Assembly: GCF_020075495.1 (NCBI RefSeq) | Contig: NZ_JABYQT010000008.1 | Coordinates: 1-64,000 of the forward strand | Source: Vreelandella aquamarina | Lineage (GTDB): Bacteria; Pseudomonadota; Gammaproteobacteria; Pseudomonadales; Halomonadaceae | Direction: 5' to 3' | Length of the DNA: 64,000 nt | In this document: piece by piece, positions 54,282-63,080 of the stretch | Position numbering within the stretch: position 1 is the first letter of the stretch | Layout: every line of letters starts with the position of its first letter | Position numbers and translations under genes: made by a program | Notes under the pieces: model-generated | The model's input: the letters and a program-made list of their open reading frames with translations, nothing else | Told to the model about the DNA's origin: nothing | The model's database searches: none

Positions 54282-56069
54282 ATGCAGCAGCGAGATTTCG
54301 ATATCGTGATCGTGGGAGGCGGCGGAGCGGGGTTGCGTGCAGCCATTGGCGCGGCAGAGCAGGCCAGTCAGCAGGGGAGCCCGCAACGCATTGCGCTGCT
54401 TTCCAAGGTGTACCCGATGCGTTCGCACACCGTGGCCGCCGAAGGCGGCGCTGCCGCTGTCACCAGCGCAGAAGACACCCATCAGGCGCACTTTGACGAC
54501 ACCGTCTCCGGCGGCGACTGGCTGGTCGAACAAGGGGTGGTCGATTATTTTGTTCACCATGCCCATCAAGAGCTGGTGCAGATGGAGCGCTGGGGCTGCC
54601 CATGGAGCCGCAAGGATGATGGTCAGGTACAGGTGCGCCGCTTTGGTGGCATGAAGACGGCACGCACCTGGTTTGCCGCCGACAAGACCGGCTTTCACAT
54701 GCTGCATACGCTCTTCCAGACCTCGCTCAAATACCCGGAGATCGAACGTTTCGATGAGTATTTCGTGCTCGACCTGGCGGTACACGACGGCGCGGTCGTC
54801 GGAGTCATTGCTCTTCAGATAGCCACGGGCGAGCTGACGCTGCTGCGCGCCAAGGCGGTGGTGCTGGCCACCGGCGGGGCCGGGCGGCTGTTCCGTTTCA
54901 ATACCAACGCGGGCATCGTCACCGGCGATGGCATGGCGATGGCCTACCGCCACGGTGTGGCGCTGCGCGACATGGAGTTCGTGCAATACCACCCTACCGG
55001 CCTTCCCGGTTCCGGCATCCTGATTACCGAAGCGTGCCGGGGCGAAGGCGGCATTCTGCTCAATAAGGATGGCTACCGCTACCTGCAGGATTACGGCCTT
55101 GGCCCCGAAACGCCGCTGGGCCACCCGGAAAACAAGTACATGGAACTGGGGCCTCGGGACAAGCTCTCCCAGGCTTTCTGGCAGGAGCAGCAGGCCGGCC
55201 GCACCGGCAAGTTTGGCGACAGCGACGTGGTCTATCTCGACCTTCGCCACCTGGGCGAAAAAACCATTCTGGAGCGCCTGCCGTTCATCTGCGAACTGGC
55301 CAAGTCCTATATCAACGTCGACCCGGTGAAAGAGCCGGTTCCCATTCGCCCGGCGGTTCACTACACCATGGGAGGCATCGAGACCAACCCGCAGTGCGAG
55401 ACTTCGATTGCCGGGCTCTACGCCGCCGGCGAGTGCGCCTCGGTGGGCCTGCACGGTGCCAACCGCCTGGGCTCCAACTCGCTGACCGAGCTTCTGGTCT
55501 TTGGCCGCCTGGCCGGTGAACAGGCAAGCCGGCGCGCCGCGCAAACCGAGTGGGCGGATAGTGGAGTACTAAAAGCCCAGGCCGACCGGCAGCAGGCCCT
55601 GTTGACCCGGTTGTGCGACGGCCAGGGGAGCGGCGAGAAGTGGGTAGACCTCAAGCATGCCATGGTGCAGGCCATGGAGAGCGGTTGCGGTATCTACCGT
55701 ACCGAGGAAGGCATGCAGCAGTCGCTTGCGGTGATCCGCCAGTTGCGTGAGCGCTATCGCCAGGTTCGCGTCAACGACACGAGCAAGATATTCAATACCG
55801 AGCTTCTGGAGTGTATCGAGCTGGGGTGTGGCCTGGATATCGCCGAAGCCTCATGCCTTGGGGCGCTCGAGCGCAGGGAGTCCCGCGGCGCCCACCAGCG
55901 CTTGGACGAAGGCATGCAGAAGCGCGATGACGTCAACTACCTGAAGCATAGCCAGGTCTTCTACCAGGGCGACGGGCATGCCGAGCTGCGCTGGCAGGAC
56001 GTCGATGTGCGGTTTTCCGCCCCGGCGGAGCGGGCTTATGGCGATGCGGGAAAGGAGGGCAAGGCATGA
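54282..56069 (+). CDS. frdA: Fumarate reductase flavoprotein subunit
   Basis: FrdA reduces fumarate to succinate on the cytoplasmic side. The 595-residue protein has the dinucleotide-binding [18 protein letters not shown] near residue 9, the covalent FAD histidine in [14 protein letters not shown] near residue 47, the active-site [20 protein letters not shown] near residue 236, and [11 protein letters not shown] near residue 358. The covalent-FAD His, the length (602 in E. coli FrdA) and the four-gene context with small C and D anchors distinguish it from succinate dehydrogenase. It opens the frdABCD-menBCE operon. Confidence 0.96.
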   Translation: MQQRDFDIVIVGGGGAGLRAAIGAAEQASQQGSPQRIALLSKVYPMRSHTVAAEGGAAAVTSAEDTHQAHFDDTVSGGDWLVEQGVVDYFVHHAHQELVQMERWGCPWSRKDDGQVQVRRFGGMKTARTWFAADKTGFHMLHTLFQTSLKYPEIERFDEYFVLDLAVHDGAVVGVIALQIATGELTLLRAKAVVLATGGAGRLFRFNTNAGIVTGDGMAMAYRHGVALRDMEFVQYHPTGLPGSGILITEACRGEGGILLNKDGYRYLQDYGLGPETPLGHPENKYMELGPRDKLSQAFWQEQQAGRTGKFGDSDVVYLDLRHLGEKTILERLPFICELAKSYINVDPVKEPVPIRPAVHYTMGGIETNPQCETSIAGLYAAGECASVGLHGANRLGSNSLTELLVFGRLAGEQASRRAAQTEWADSGVLKAQADRQQALLTRLCDGQGSGEKWVDLKHAMVQAMESGCGIYRTEEGMQQSLAVIRQLRERYRQVRVNDTSKIFNTELLECIELGCGLDIAEASCLGALERRESRGAHQRLDEGMQKRDDVNYLKHSQVFYQGDGHAELRWQDVDVRFSAPAERAYGDAGKEGKA

Positions 56070-56833
56070 GTGGCGACAAGATCGGCACCGATAACCTGAA
56101 TACCAAGCTCATCAGCGTCAAACGCTACCTGCCCGATCGTTCGACCGAGCCCTACTGGCAATCCTTCGAGCTGCCGGTGGACGACAGCACCTCGCTGCTG
56201 GATGCGCTCAACCACATCAAGGAGCAGCTGGACAGCACGCTGAGCTACCGCTGGTCCTGCCGCATGGCGATCTGCGGCTCCTGTGGGGTGATGGTCAACG
56301 GCATTCCCAAGCTTGGCTGCAAGACCTTCCTGCGTGATTACGACGGCGAGATCCGCATCGAGCCGCTCGCCCACTTCCCGGTGCAGCGGGATCTTGTCGT
56401 GGACATGGAGATATTTCTCGAGCACCTGGCTGCGGTCAAGCCTTACCTGATCGACGACAACCCGGTAAAACCCTTCGACCCAGCCGCACCGCAAACCTAT
56501 CAGCAGTCGCCGGCGCAGCTTGCCCGCTACAAGCAGTTTGCCAACTGCATCAACTGCGGGCTGTGCTACTCGGCCTGCCCGCAGTTCGGGCTCAACCCAG
56601 AGTTTCGTGGTCCGGCAGCGATAGCGCTGGCGCACCGTTATAACCTGGACAGCCGCGACCATGGCAAGAAGCAGCGCATGGCGGAACTCAATCGCCACGA
56701 AGGGGTGTGGAGCTGCACCTTCGTGGGTTTCTGCTCCAAGGTGTGCCCCAAGCACGTCGACCCTGCCGCGGCGGTCAATCAGGGCAAGGTCGAGGCGGCC
56801 AAGCATACCTTGATCGCGCTGTTCAAAGGGTAG
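56066..56833 (+). CDS. frdB: Fumarate reductase iron-sulfur subunit
   Basis: FrdB carries electrons from menaquinol to FrdA via three clusters. The 255-residue protein has the [2Fe-2S] site [20 protein letters not shown] near residue 67, the [4Fe-4S] site [15 protein letters not shown] near residue 160 and the [3Fe-4S]/[4Fe-4S] rest in [12 protein letters not shown] near residue 225. It overlaps frdA by four bases (ATGA), so translation is coupled. Confidence 0.96.
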   Translation: MSGDKIGTDNLNTKLISVKRYLPDRSTEPYWQSFELPVDDSTSLLDALNHIKEQLDSTLSYRWSCRMAICGSCGVMVNGIPKLGCKTFLRDYDGEIRIEPLAHFPVQRDLVVDMEIFLEHLAAVKPYLIDDNPVKPFDPAAPQTYQQSPAQLARYKQFANCINCGLCYSACPQFGLNPEFRGPAAIALAHRYNLDSRDHGKKQRMAELNRHEGVWSCTFVGFCSKVCPKHVDPAAAVNQGKVEAAKHTLIALFKG

Positions 56834-56841
56834 GGGGAGAG

Positions 56842-57237
56842 ATGGATAAATCATCATCGCAGCGTTTTGACCCACTGACGCGTACCTGGTGGCTGAAGCA
56901 CCGTTTCTTCAAGCTTTACATGGTGCGTGAAGCCACGGTGTTGCCGCTGGTGTTCTTCATACTGTGTTTGCTGGCTGGGTTCGTCTCCCTGCTTCAGGGA
57001 GCAGACAGCTGGCAGGGGTGGGTCGCCTTCATGGGCTCGCCCATCGTGCTGGCGCTCAACCTGTTGGCGCTTGCCGCCAGCTTGTTTCATGCGGCCACCT
57101 TCTTTGTCCTGTTTCCTCGGGTCATGCCGCTGCGCATTGCTGGACACCGCCTGCCGGACAACATGATCGTGGCCGGGCAGTGGGCTGGTGTCCTGGCGGT
57201 GGCGCTGTTGTTCTTCTGGCTATTGGGGAGGGCCTGA
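56842..57237 (+). CDS. frdC: Fumarate reductase membrane anchor subunit C
   Basis: FrdC anchors the complex and helps form the menaquinol sites. The 131-residue protein has exactly the length of E. coli FrdC, three helices (about residues 23-48, 62-90 and 106-128), and conserved positions such as the leading RTWWLKHRFFKLYMVREATV and HAATFFVLFPRV. I set the start at 56842 because GGGGGAG lies directly before it; frdB ends eight bases upstream. Confidence 0.94.
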   Translation: MDKSSSQRFDPLTRTWWLKHRFFKLYMVREATVLPLVFFILCLLAGFVSLLQGADSWQGWVAFMGSPIVLALNLLALAASLFHAATFFVLFPRVMPLRIAGHRLPDNMIVAGQWAGVLAVALLFFWLLGRA

Positions 57238-57239
57238 AC

Positions 57240-57677
57240 ATGAGTAAGCAAGCCATGAACAAGCCAGCCATGAACAAGCCAGCCATGAACAAGCCAGATA
57301 ACCCGCAGGGCACTACGCACAAGCAAGCCTTCGATGAGCCGCTCTGGTGGGGGCTATTCAGCGCCGGCGGCGTCTGTTTCGCCGTCTTTCTGCCCGCCGT
57401 CATCCTCTTCGTTGGCGTTCTACTGCCTCTTGGCCTGCTGCCCGCCGAAGCGCTGAGCTATCAACGAGCCTCTGCATGGCTGTTCAGCGTGCCGGGCGTT
57501 CTGTTTGCAGGAGCGGTGGTGTGCTTGCCGCTATTCCATGCCGCTCACCGGCTGCGCCACGGGTTGTTCGATATCCGCGTAGGCAGCGATACGGTCAATA
57601 AAAAGGTGATGTATGGCGCGGCCGCGCTACTGAGTGTGCTGGCGCTTGGCGTGGTGCTGGCAGGCATGCTGAGCTAA
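57240..57677 (+). CDS. frdD: Fumarate reductase membrane anchor subunit D
   Basis: FrdD is the second membrane anchor. From about residue 30 on it follows E. coli FrdD (DEPLWWGLFSAGGVCFAV, PLGLLPAEALSYQR, HAAHRLRHGLFDI), with three helices. E. coli FrdD is 119 residues; this one is 145, because a leader with three tandem copies of the pentapeptide AMNKP precedes the conserved part. Every copy contains an in-frame ATG, so the actual start is uncertain. The first ATG at 57240 is two bases after frdC and has GGAGGG before it, so I use it. Confidence 0.93.
   Translation: MSKQAMNKPAMNKPAMNKPDNPQGTTHKQAFDEPLWWGLFSAGGVCFAVFLPAVILFVGVLLPLGLLPAEALSYQRASAWLFSVPGVLFAGAVVCLPLFHAAHRLRHGLFDIRVGSDTVNKKVMYGAAALLSVLALGVVLAGMLS
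57252..57296 (+). repeat. Three tandem 15-bp repeats in the frdD start region
   Basis: GCCATGAACAAGCCA is repeated three times without a mismatch. Each unit encodes Ala-Met-Asn-Lys-Pro. Repeat units of 15 bases keep frame, so copy number can change without harming the protein. Confidence 0.95.
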
Positions 57678-57727
57678 GCGACGCCTTCGACTCTAAACGC
57701 CTTAACTAACCGATTGAAGAGAGTGGC

Positions 57728-58588
57728 ATGATCAACGGACCTACGGAAACAGAACTTTACGCCCCCATCGAATGGCAGGATGACTCCGAGGGGTATCAGG
57801 ATATTTTGTATCACACCTCGCGTGAAGGGATTGCCCGTATCACCATCAACCGCCCCGAGGTGCGCAACGCCTTTCGTCCGCGCACGGTGAGCGAAATGGC
57901 CCAGGCGCTCAGCCGCGCCCGCCACGACAGCGCCATCGGCGCCATTCTGCTCACCGGCGCCGGGGAAAAGGCGTTCTGTTCCGGCGGCGACCAGCGCATT
58001 CGCGGTGACTACGGCGGCTACCGGGACGAAGCGGGCACTCACCACCTCAACGTGCTCGATTTCCAGCGCGACATTCGCACCTGCCCCAAGCCCGTGGTGG
58101 CCATGGTGGCGGGCTACGCCATCGGCGGCGGCCATGTGCTGCACTTGATGTGTGATCTGACCATCGCCGCCGACAACGCCGTGTTCGGCCAGACCGGCCC
58201 CAAGGTCGGCTCCTTCGATGGTGGCTACGGCGCCTCCTACCTGGCCCGCATCGTCGGCCAGAAGAAGGCGCGGGAAATCTGGTTCCTGTGCCGCCAGTAC
58301 GGCGCCGAGCAGGCCCTCGACATGGGTCTGGTCAATCATGTGGTGCCGCTTGCGGAACTCGAGCGCGAAAGCGTGCGCTGGTGCCGGGAGATGCTCCAGC
58401 ACAGCCCCATGGCGCTGCGTTGCCTGAAGGCCTCGCTCAATGCCGACTGCGACGGCCAGGCTGGGCTTCAGGAGCTGGCTGGCAACGCCACCATGCTCTA
58501 CTACATGACCGAAGAGGGCCAGGAAGGGCGCAACGCCTTCAACGAAAAACGCCGCCCGGATTTCTCCCGCTACCCGCGCAACCCCTGA
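57728..58588 (+). CDS. menB: 1,4-dihydroxy-2-naphthoyl-CoA synthase MenB
   Basis: MenB closes the second ring of the quinone head group. The 286-residue crotonase-fold protein is very close to E. coli MenB (285): [40 protein letters not shown] near residue 78, the [20 protein letters not shown] region near residue 134 and [18 protein letters not shown] near residue 157. It follows frdD by 50 bases and so belongs to the frd operon, an unusual and telling fusion of the two pathways. Confidence 0.97.
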   Translation: MINGPTETELYAPIEWQDDSEGYQDILYHTSREGIARITINRPEVRNAFRPRTVSEMAQALSRARHDSAIGAILLTGAGEKAFCSGGDQRIRGDYGGYRDEAGTHHLNVLDFQRDIRTCPKPVVAMVAGYAIGGGHVLHLMCDLTIAADNAVFGQTGPKVGSFDGGYGASYLARIVGQKKAREIWFLCRQYGAEQALDMGLVNHVVPLAELERESVRWCREMLQHSPMALRCLKASLNADCDGQAGLQELAGNATMLYYMTEEGQEGRNAFNEKRRPDFSRYPRNP

Positions 58589-59535
58589 TGGCGCGGGCGC
58601 TCTACCGCTACGCCCTGGCGCTGACGCAGCCGCTGACCTTCAACGGCCAGCGGCTGACCCACCGCGAGGGGCTGCTGGTCGAGATCGACGGCCAGTGGGG
58701 CGAGATCGCCCCGCTGCCGGGCTTCTCCCGCGAGACGCTGGCCCAGGCCGAAGCCGAGGCGCTGGCCTGTTTGGCGGCCAGCGAGCGCGGCGAGGCGCCA
58801 ACTCCGCAGCTTGCCTCGGTGCAGTTCGGCTTCGACTGCGCCCGGCGCGCCTGGGCCGAGCGCTTGCCCGAATCGCCCGCCCCGTACCCGCTGCTGCAAG
58901 GTACGCCTGCCCACTTGATGATCGCGATTGAAGTCCGCCTCAAGGCGTGGCGAGCGGCACCACCTGAGCGCCTTAAACTCAAGGTCGCCCGCTACCCCAT
59001 CAATGAAGAGCTGGCGGTGATCAAGCGGCTAAGCAAGCGCTTACCCACCACACGGCTGATACTGGATGCCAACGGCGGCTTTTCCCGCGAGCAGGCGCTT
59101 CACTTTTGTGCCCGGCTGCCGGCGGGGCAGGTCGACTATCTGGAAGAACCCTGCGCGGCGCTGGCCGACACCATTGCCGTGGCCGAGGCGACCGGAGTGC
59201 CCTTTGCGCTGGACGAAACACTTTCGCGTCACCTGCCCTGGCAGGCGCACCCGCAGCTGGCGGCGCTGGTCATCAAGCCCACCCTGGTCGGCTCGCTTGC
59301 CGCGTGTGAGGCGTTGGTCGAACGGGCGCGGGCGCTGAACCTGCGCGTGGTGATCTCGTCGAGCTTCGAATCCGACCTGGGCCTTGCCGGGCTTGCCCGG
59401 CTGGCCCGGGAGTGGGCGCTGGGCGAGCCACCGGGGCTGGATACCGGCGGCTGGCTCTCTGAGCGCCTCACCGATGAGCACGGCGCGGTTATGACCGAGC
59501 GCTGCCGCTGCCTCTACCGTTCGCCTGCGGCCTAG
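58588..59535 (+). CDS. menC: o-Succinylbenzoate synthase MenC
   Basis: MenC dehydrates SHCHC to o-succinylbenzoate. The 315-residue enolase-superfamily protein has the Lys-x-Lys pair in RLKLKVARYPINEE near residue 131, metal ligands in LILDANGGFS near residue 155 and LEEPCAALADTI near residue 182, ALDETLSRH near residue 206 and the second Lys in LVIKPTLVGS. Its ATG overlaps the menB stop by one base (TGATG), so translation is coupled. Confidence 0.94.
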   Translation: MARALYRYALALTQPLTFNGQRLTHREGLLVEIDGQWGEIAPLPGFSRETLAQAEAEALACLAASERGEAPTPQLASVQFGFDCARRAWAERLPESPAPYPLLQGTPAHLMIAIEVRLKAWRAAPPERLKLKVARYPINEELAVIKRLSKRLPTTRLILDANGGFSREQALHFCARLPAGQVDYLEEPCAALADTIAVAEATGVPFALDETLSRHLPWQAHPQLAALVIKPTLVGSLAACEALVERARALNLRVVISSSFESDLGLAGLARLAREWALGEPPGLDTGGWLSERLTDEHGAVMTERCRCLYRSPAA

Positions 59536-59577
59536 GCCGCGCCACTTTTTCATTGTCCACTACGTCAGGAGGCAGGC

Positions 59578-60987
59578 GTGATCGAGAGCTGCCCAATCCA
59601 TTACTGGGCCACCCAGACACCTGAGCACACCGCGGTCGAGGCCCCGGATGCACTACTCAGCTACCGCCAACTGGACCGCCGCGTGGCCGCCCTGGCCCAA
59701 CAGCTTGCCCGCATGATGGCCCCCGGCGAGCGGCTGCTGGTGCCCGCCCGGGGTTCGCTCAACGCGCTGTTGCTGGCCTGGGCCTGCCTGCGCGCCCGGG
59801 TGGTGTTCTGCCCCGTCAACCCGGCGTTTCCCGCCCGGGAGCAGCTTGCCATGGCGGCGCGCTTGCCCGCGCGTTTTTTGGCCCAGCCGGAAAGCGTCAG
59901 CGCCGAGCTTGCAAGCGCCAAGGCGCTGACGGCGCTTTCGCTGGACTTCACCACCGAGGCTGAACCGGGCGAACCCACCCTCGACCCAGAGCAGCCCAGC
60001 AACACCATCTTCACCTCCGGCTCCAGCGGCACGCCCAAGGCGGTGCAGCACCGCCTGGGCAACCACCTGGCCTCCGCCCGCGGCTCGGCCACCTTCATTC
60101 CCGTGGATCAAACGAGCGGCTGGCTGCTCTCGCTGCCGCTCTTTCATATCGGCGGCTACGCTATCGCCTTTCGCGTCTTTCTCGCCGGCGGGCGTGTCAT
60201 TCTCGACGATGGCTCGCCGCTTCTGGCGCGCCTCGAACAGCAAGTGATCACTCACCTCTCGCTGGTACCCACCCAGCTATGGCGCCTGCTCAATGCGGGG
60301 TTCGACCCGCAAAAGACCGCGCTGCACGAGCTGCTGCTGGGCGGCGCCGCCATCCCCGCACCGCTGGTGGCCAAAATGACCGCCCTCGGCCTGACGCCCA
60401 AGGTAAGCTACGGCCTCTCGGAGATGGCAAGCCAGGTATGCACCGGCCTGCCTAGCGCCCCCGGCGTGGTAGGCACGCCGCTCCCCGGGCGCGAGGTACG
60501 CATCAAGGAAGGCGAGATTCAGGTGCGCGGCGAAACGCTTTTTGAGGGCTATCTGCTGGAAGACGAACTTCATTCAATCCGCGATGACGAAGGCTGGTTC
60601 GCCACCCGGGACAAAGGCCATTTCAACGCCCAAGGCGAACTGGTGGTGGAAGGGCGGCTGGACAATGCCTTTATCTCCGGCGGCGAAAACATCCAACCCG
60701 AAACCATCGAGCAGCGCCTGGTCGACCACCCCGGCATCGCCCAGGCCCTGGTAGTGCCCGTACCCCACCCGGAATGGGGCGAACGCCCGGTAGCGTTTAT
60801 CGATTACCACGCCGCGGCGGTGGAAGAAGCTGAGCTAAACGCCTGGGTGCGCGAAACGCTGCCCGGTTTTATGGTGCCGGATGCCTGGCTCCCCTGGCCC
60901 GAAGGTGTGGGGTTCAAGCCCTCGCGGCGGGCGTTTGCGGCGAAGGCGCGGGCGGTGCTTGAGTCAACCGAAAGCGGCACCGAGTGA
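59578..60987 (+). CDS. menE: o-Succinylbenzoate--CoA ligase MenE
   Basis: MenE makes OSB-CoA, the substrate of MenB. The 469-residue acyl-adenylating enzyme has FTSGSSGTPKAVQH near residue 143, a YGLSEMASQVCTGLPS segment near residue 280, WFATRDKGHFNAQGEL near residue 340 and GRLDNAFISGGENIQPETIE near residue 360. It starts with GTG, with AGGAGG six bases before. It is the last gene of the frdABCD-menBCE operon, 42 bases after menC. Confidence 0.95.
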   Translation: MIESCPIHYWATQTPEHTAVEAPDALLSYRQLDRRVAALAQQLARMMAPGERLLVPARGSLNALLLAWACLRARVVFCPVNPAFPAREQLAMAARLPARFLAQPESVSAELASAKALTALSLDFTTEAEPGEPTLDPEQPSNTIFTSGSSGTPKAVQHRLGNHLASARGSATFIPVDQTSGWLLSLPLFHIGGYAIAFRVFLAGGRVILDDGSPLLARLEQQVITHLSLVPTQLWRLLNAGFDPQKTALHELLLGGAAIPAPLVAKMTALGLTPKVSYGLSEMASQVCTGLPSAPGVVGTPLPGREVRIKEGEIQVRGETLFEGYLLEDELHSIRDDEGWFATRDKGHFNAQGELVVEGRLDNAFISGGENIQPETIEQRLVDHPGIAQALVVPVPHPEWGERPVAFIDYHAAAVEEAELNAWVRETLPGFMVPDAWLPWPEGVGFKPSRRAFAAKARAVLESTESGTE

Positions 60988-61163
60988 AGACCCACGACTT
61001 ATGGCTGACGAGTATCATCCAACTTACGTGTTGCCGAAGGAGAGTTTGGGAATAGGGTATGATTGCATCGAGTAAAACGAGTGGGCACGCGAACACTGGA
61101 TAGGTAGCCTGAAAATTGATCGGGTCTATATAGATCGGTAAGTTATAGGCCGCGTGCGGGCTG

Positions 61164-61205
61164 CATAACCCCAATAAACGTGCCCGCGCTTTTATTGGGG
61201 TTATG
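61164..61205. repeat. Perfect 15-bp inverted repeat
   Basis: CATAACCCCAATAAA (61164-61178) is the exact inverse of TTTATTGGGGTTATG (61191-61205) around a twelve-base loop. It may terminate the menE transcript (no T-run follows) or be a palindromic recombination site, like the attC-like sites further on. Confidence 0.7.
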
Positions 61206-61246
61206 TGGCTGGGCGTATAATAACTGTTAAGTGTCCAAGGAGATGC

Positions 61247-61507
61247 ATGGCATTCGATCTGTATGCGGGGAGTTTAAGTGTAAGTGTTGAGCATTACGAA
61301 GAAGCGATCTTCGGGTTTGTAGACTCTGACAAGCATCGCCAGCTCAGCAGAATGAAAGATTCCTATTATAGAGAGCCAGGGTTTTCGCCTGAGCAAAGTA
61401 ATGATCTGGTTCACGAGTTAATATCACTTTTGCCCGTTGTCGAGAAAAATAGAGAAACGAAATATTTGGTCCCTTTGTTGAACAAGCTTCTAGTTTTTTT
61501 AGCTTAG
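61247..61507 (+). CDS. Small AT-rich cassette-like gene, unknown function
   Basis: The 86-residue protein starts MAFDLYAGSLSVSVEHYEEA and is acidic and soluble, with His and Tyr; I do not recognise a family. The MAFDLY opening recalls small immunity-like proteins, but that is only an impression. ATG 61247 has AAGGAG before it. Codons are more AT-rich than in the men genes. It lies between a perfect palindrome and an attC-like palindrome. Confidence 0.55.
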   Translation: MAFDLYAGSLSVSVEHYEEAIFGFVDSDKHRQLSRMKDSYYREPGFSPEQSNDLVHELISLLPVVEKNRETKYLVPLLNKLLVFLA

Positions 61508-61556
61508 CGTATGTTAGTTCTGAGTAGGTGCGAAGTGAGAGTGACTAGATTGCCAA

Positions 61557-61641
61557 TAACGCTTAATAAGGCCAGGCACAGCGACGGCTTTTTCGTTGCG
61601 GCTTCGCCTCCACTACAAAGCCGCGCGTTCTAGCGGCGTTA
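61557..61641 (+). repeat. attC-like imperfect palindrome 1
   Basis: TAACGC (61557-61562) pairs with GCGTTA (61636-61641), and CGGCTTT (61585-61591) pairs with AAAGCCG (61617-61623), with an asymmetric bulge and an apical GCGGCTTCGCCTCC loop. Length (85 bases), outer TAAC/GTTA ends and inner imperfect stem resemble integron attC sites. The 3' end GTTAAAG is a near match to GTTRRRY. Confidence 0.55.
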
Positions 61642-61650
61642 AAGAGCTAG

Positions 61651-61903
61651 GAGAATCAATATACTAAAGGAAAATCGGCACGATGGAAGTTTATTGCCAT
61701 AGGTGATGATGACGAGTATATCATTGATCTTTTCACGCAAATAAACGACAAAGGGACATTTGATGACCCTCATGCTACGAATGAAGGTTTAAGAATTCTT
61801 AAAACTAGGGGGTGATGCTGACGTAGATTACTTAAGTAAAGGTAAATACGAAATCGTTCAGACGGGCGTAGTCGTTCAGTTATCTGACCCGGATGCGCCA
61901 TGA
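61651..61903 (+). pseudogene. Frameshifted small gene
   Basis: An 84-codon frame runs from 61651 (no ATG is visible; the frame opens directly after a stop at 61648). It reads RWKFIAIGDDDEYIIDLFTQ and on to GLRILKTRG, then hits TGA. Removing one G from the run of five G at 61808-61812 restores DADVDYLSKGKYEIVQTG through PDAP and a stop at 61901. The family is not recognised. Loss of one base or a sequencing error would both explain this. Confidence 0.6.
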
Positions 61904-61908
61904 ACTCT

Positions 61909-61977
61909 TTAATAAGTGCAGGCTGTCGGAAAAATTAATCGCTTAGCTCGCAATTTGCCGCAGCTGCACGCGTTATA
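61909..61977 (+). repeat. attC-like imperfect palindrome 2
   Basis: GTGCAG-G-CTG-T-CGG-A-AAATT on the left matches AATTTGCCGCAGCTGCAC (61952-61969) on the right, with two unpaired bases on the left arm. Such extrahelical bases are typical of integron attC hairpins. The 3' end is GCGTTATAT, as in many environmental cassettes. Confidence 0.6.
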
Positions 61978-61991
61978 TATTCGAGTAATTT

Positions 61992-62711
61992 ATGAGAAAG
62001 CATCAATATCAGAGAAAAAACGAGCCAAATGGTGCAAAGTACCATTTCTTCGAGTTAGCAAATGGTGTTCGTGTTGTAAAAACAGTAGGAAATGAAGAAT
62101 TTGAGCATACTTTCTCTAAGGGGGATTTTGTCCAAGGGAGAACTTTGAAAAATTTTTATTTTGATAGAGCTATAGAAAAAGGTCATGCAGTTTATGTAAC
62201 TAGTGAAGAATATTACTCCTCAAATGCACAAAGTTTAGCTGCTCAAATAGACTTTATTCACAAAAATGGCACTGAAGCAAAATCGAGATTAGAGTTGGAT
62301 CTGAACGAAATCGCATCCAACCCAAAAATTGGGGTTACTGAGAAAGAGAGTTTAATCAAGTCCCGACTCGGTCAGGGTATATTTCGGCAGCAATTACTTA
62401 ATATGTGGGGTGGATGCTCCGTAACAGGTTGTGAAGTTAAAGAGTTACTTGTTGCTAGTCATATTGTTCCGTGGTGTATTTCCGAAGCAAATAGGTTGAA
62501 TCCATACAATGGTTTACTTTTGTTAGCACACCTTGATAAAGCGTTTGAATCTGGTCTTATTAGTTTCAATAGTTCGGGAGTTATCATGATTTCACCAAAG
62601 TTGAAAAACCACCAATCAATAGGGATATGTTCGGAAATGCGTATTAAATTGAAGCCTGAGCATGAAGAGTTTCTTGAATACCATCGGACAAACGTGTACC
62701 AGAACACATAA
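61992..62711 (+). CDS. HNH endonuclease-domain protein
   Basis: The 239-residue protein has a C-terminal HNH_2-type nuclease domain: RLGQGIFRQQLLNMWGGCSV near residue 126, CEVKELLVASHIVPWCISEA near residue 147 with the catalytic His, and NPYNGLLLLAHLDKAFESG with the Asn and second His. The N-terminal 110 residues are of unknown fold. This group is found in restriction-like and defence-linked genes. The gene is markedly AT-rich and lies between attC-like sites, so it was probably acquired. Confidence 0.8.
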   Translation: MRKHQYQRKNEPNGAKYHFFELANGVRVVKTVGNEEFEHTFSKGDFVQGRTLKNFYFDRAIEKGHAVYVTSEEYYSSNAQSLAAQIDFIHKNGTEAKSRLELDLNEIASNPKIGVTEKESLIKSRLGQGIFRQQLLNMWGGCSVTGCEVKELLVASHIVPWCISEANRLNPYNGLLLLAHLDKAFESGLISFNSSGVIMISPKLKNHQSIGICSEMRIKLKPEHEEFLEYHRTNVYQNT

Positions 62712-62729
62712 AAAAATTTAAGAGCGATT

Positions 62730-62762
62730 CCCAACGCTTGGTATTTTCATTTCATCGTTAGG
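62730..62762 (+). repeat. Short attC-like end repeat after the HNH gene
   Basis: CCCAACG (62730-62736) pairs with CGTTAGG (62756-62762), with one G-U pair. GTTAGGT fits the cassette-end consensus GTTRRRY exactly, but the inner stem of a full attC is missing. Confidence 0.35.
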
Positions 62763-63080
62763 TTTTGTGTTTACGGTGGTATGGTTGAGGTTCGTGGGAT
62801 GTTGTCCACACCTTAATTCGGAGTTAAGCGCCACAAAAGATGATATGACTAGCTGTAGGATCTCGGATTTTTAAATCGCATCTAGACATTATCCTTTAAT
62901 AGCTCGAGAGCAGATTCAGCGACAGCAATTGGCATAAACGAGCAACAGCCACTCAGAAGGTTCGAGCCGACGCTGGCAGCGTTAGTTCGGCCGAACCCGC
63001 GGTGATGAAAGACTGGCAGGTCAAACGGCCTGGGTTATTCATTAAGCGGGCGGTCAATTACGCAGGGGCCGGCTTAACGG
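62763..63080. other. Interval with no gene seen
   Basis: I find no coding region or clear terminator in this stretch. It contains several short palindromes, for example ACGCTGGCAGCGT near 62970 and TTCGGCCGAA near 62988. These could be remnants of more cassette sites or binding sites. Confidence 0.4.

Noticed and set aside
61164..61205. Strong intrinsic terminator after menE
   Set aside because: The stem is perfect, but no T-run follows on either strand; kept only as an inverted repeat.
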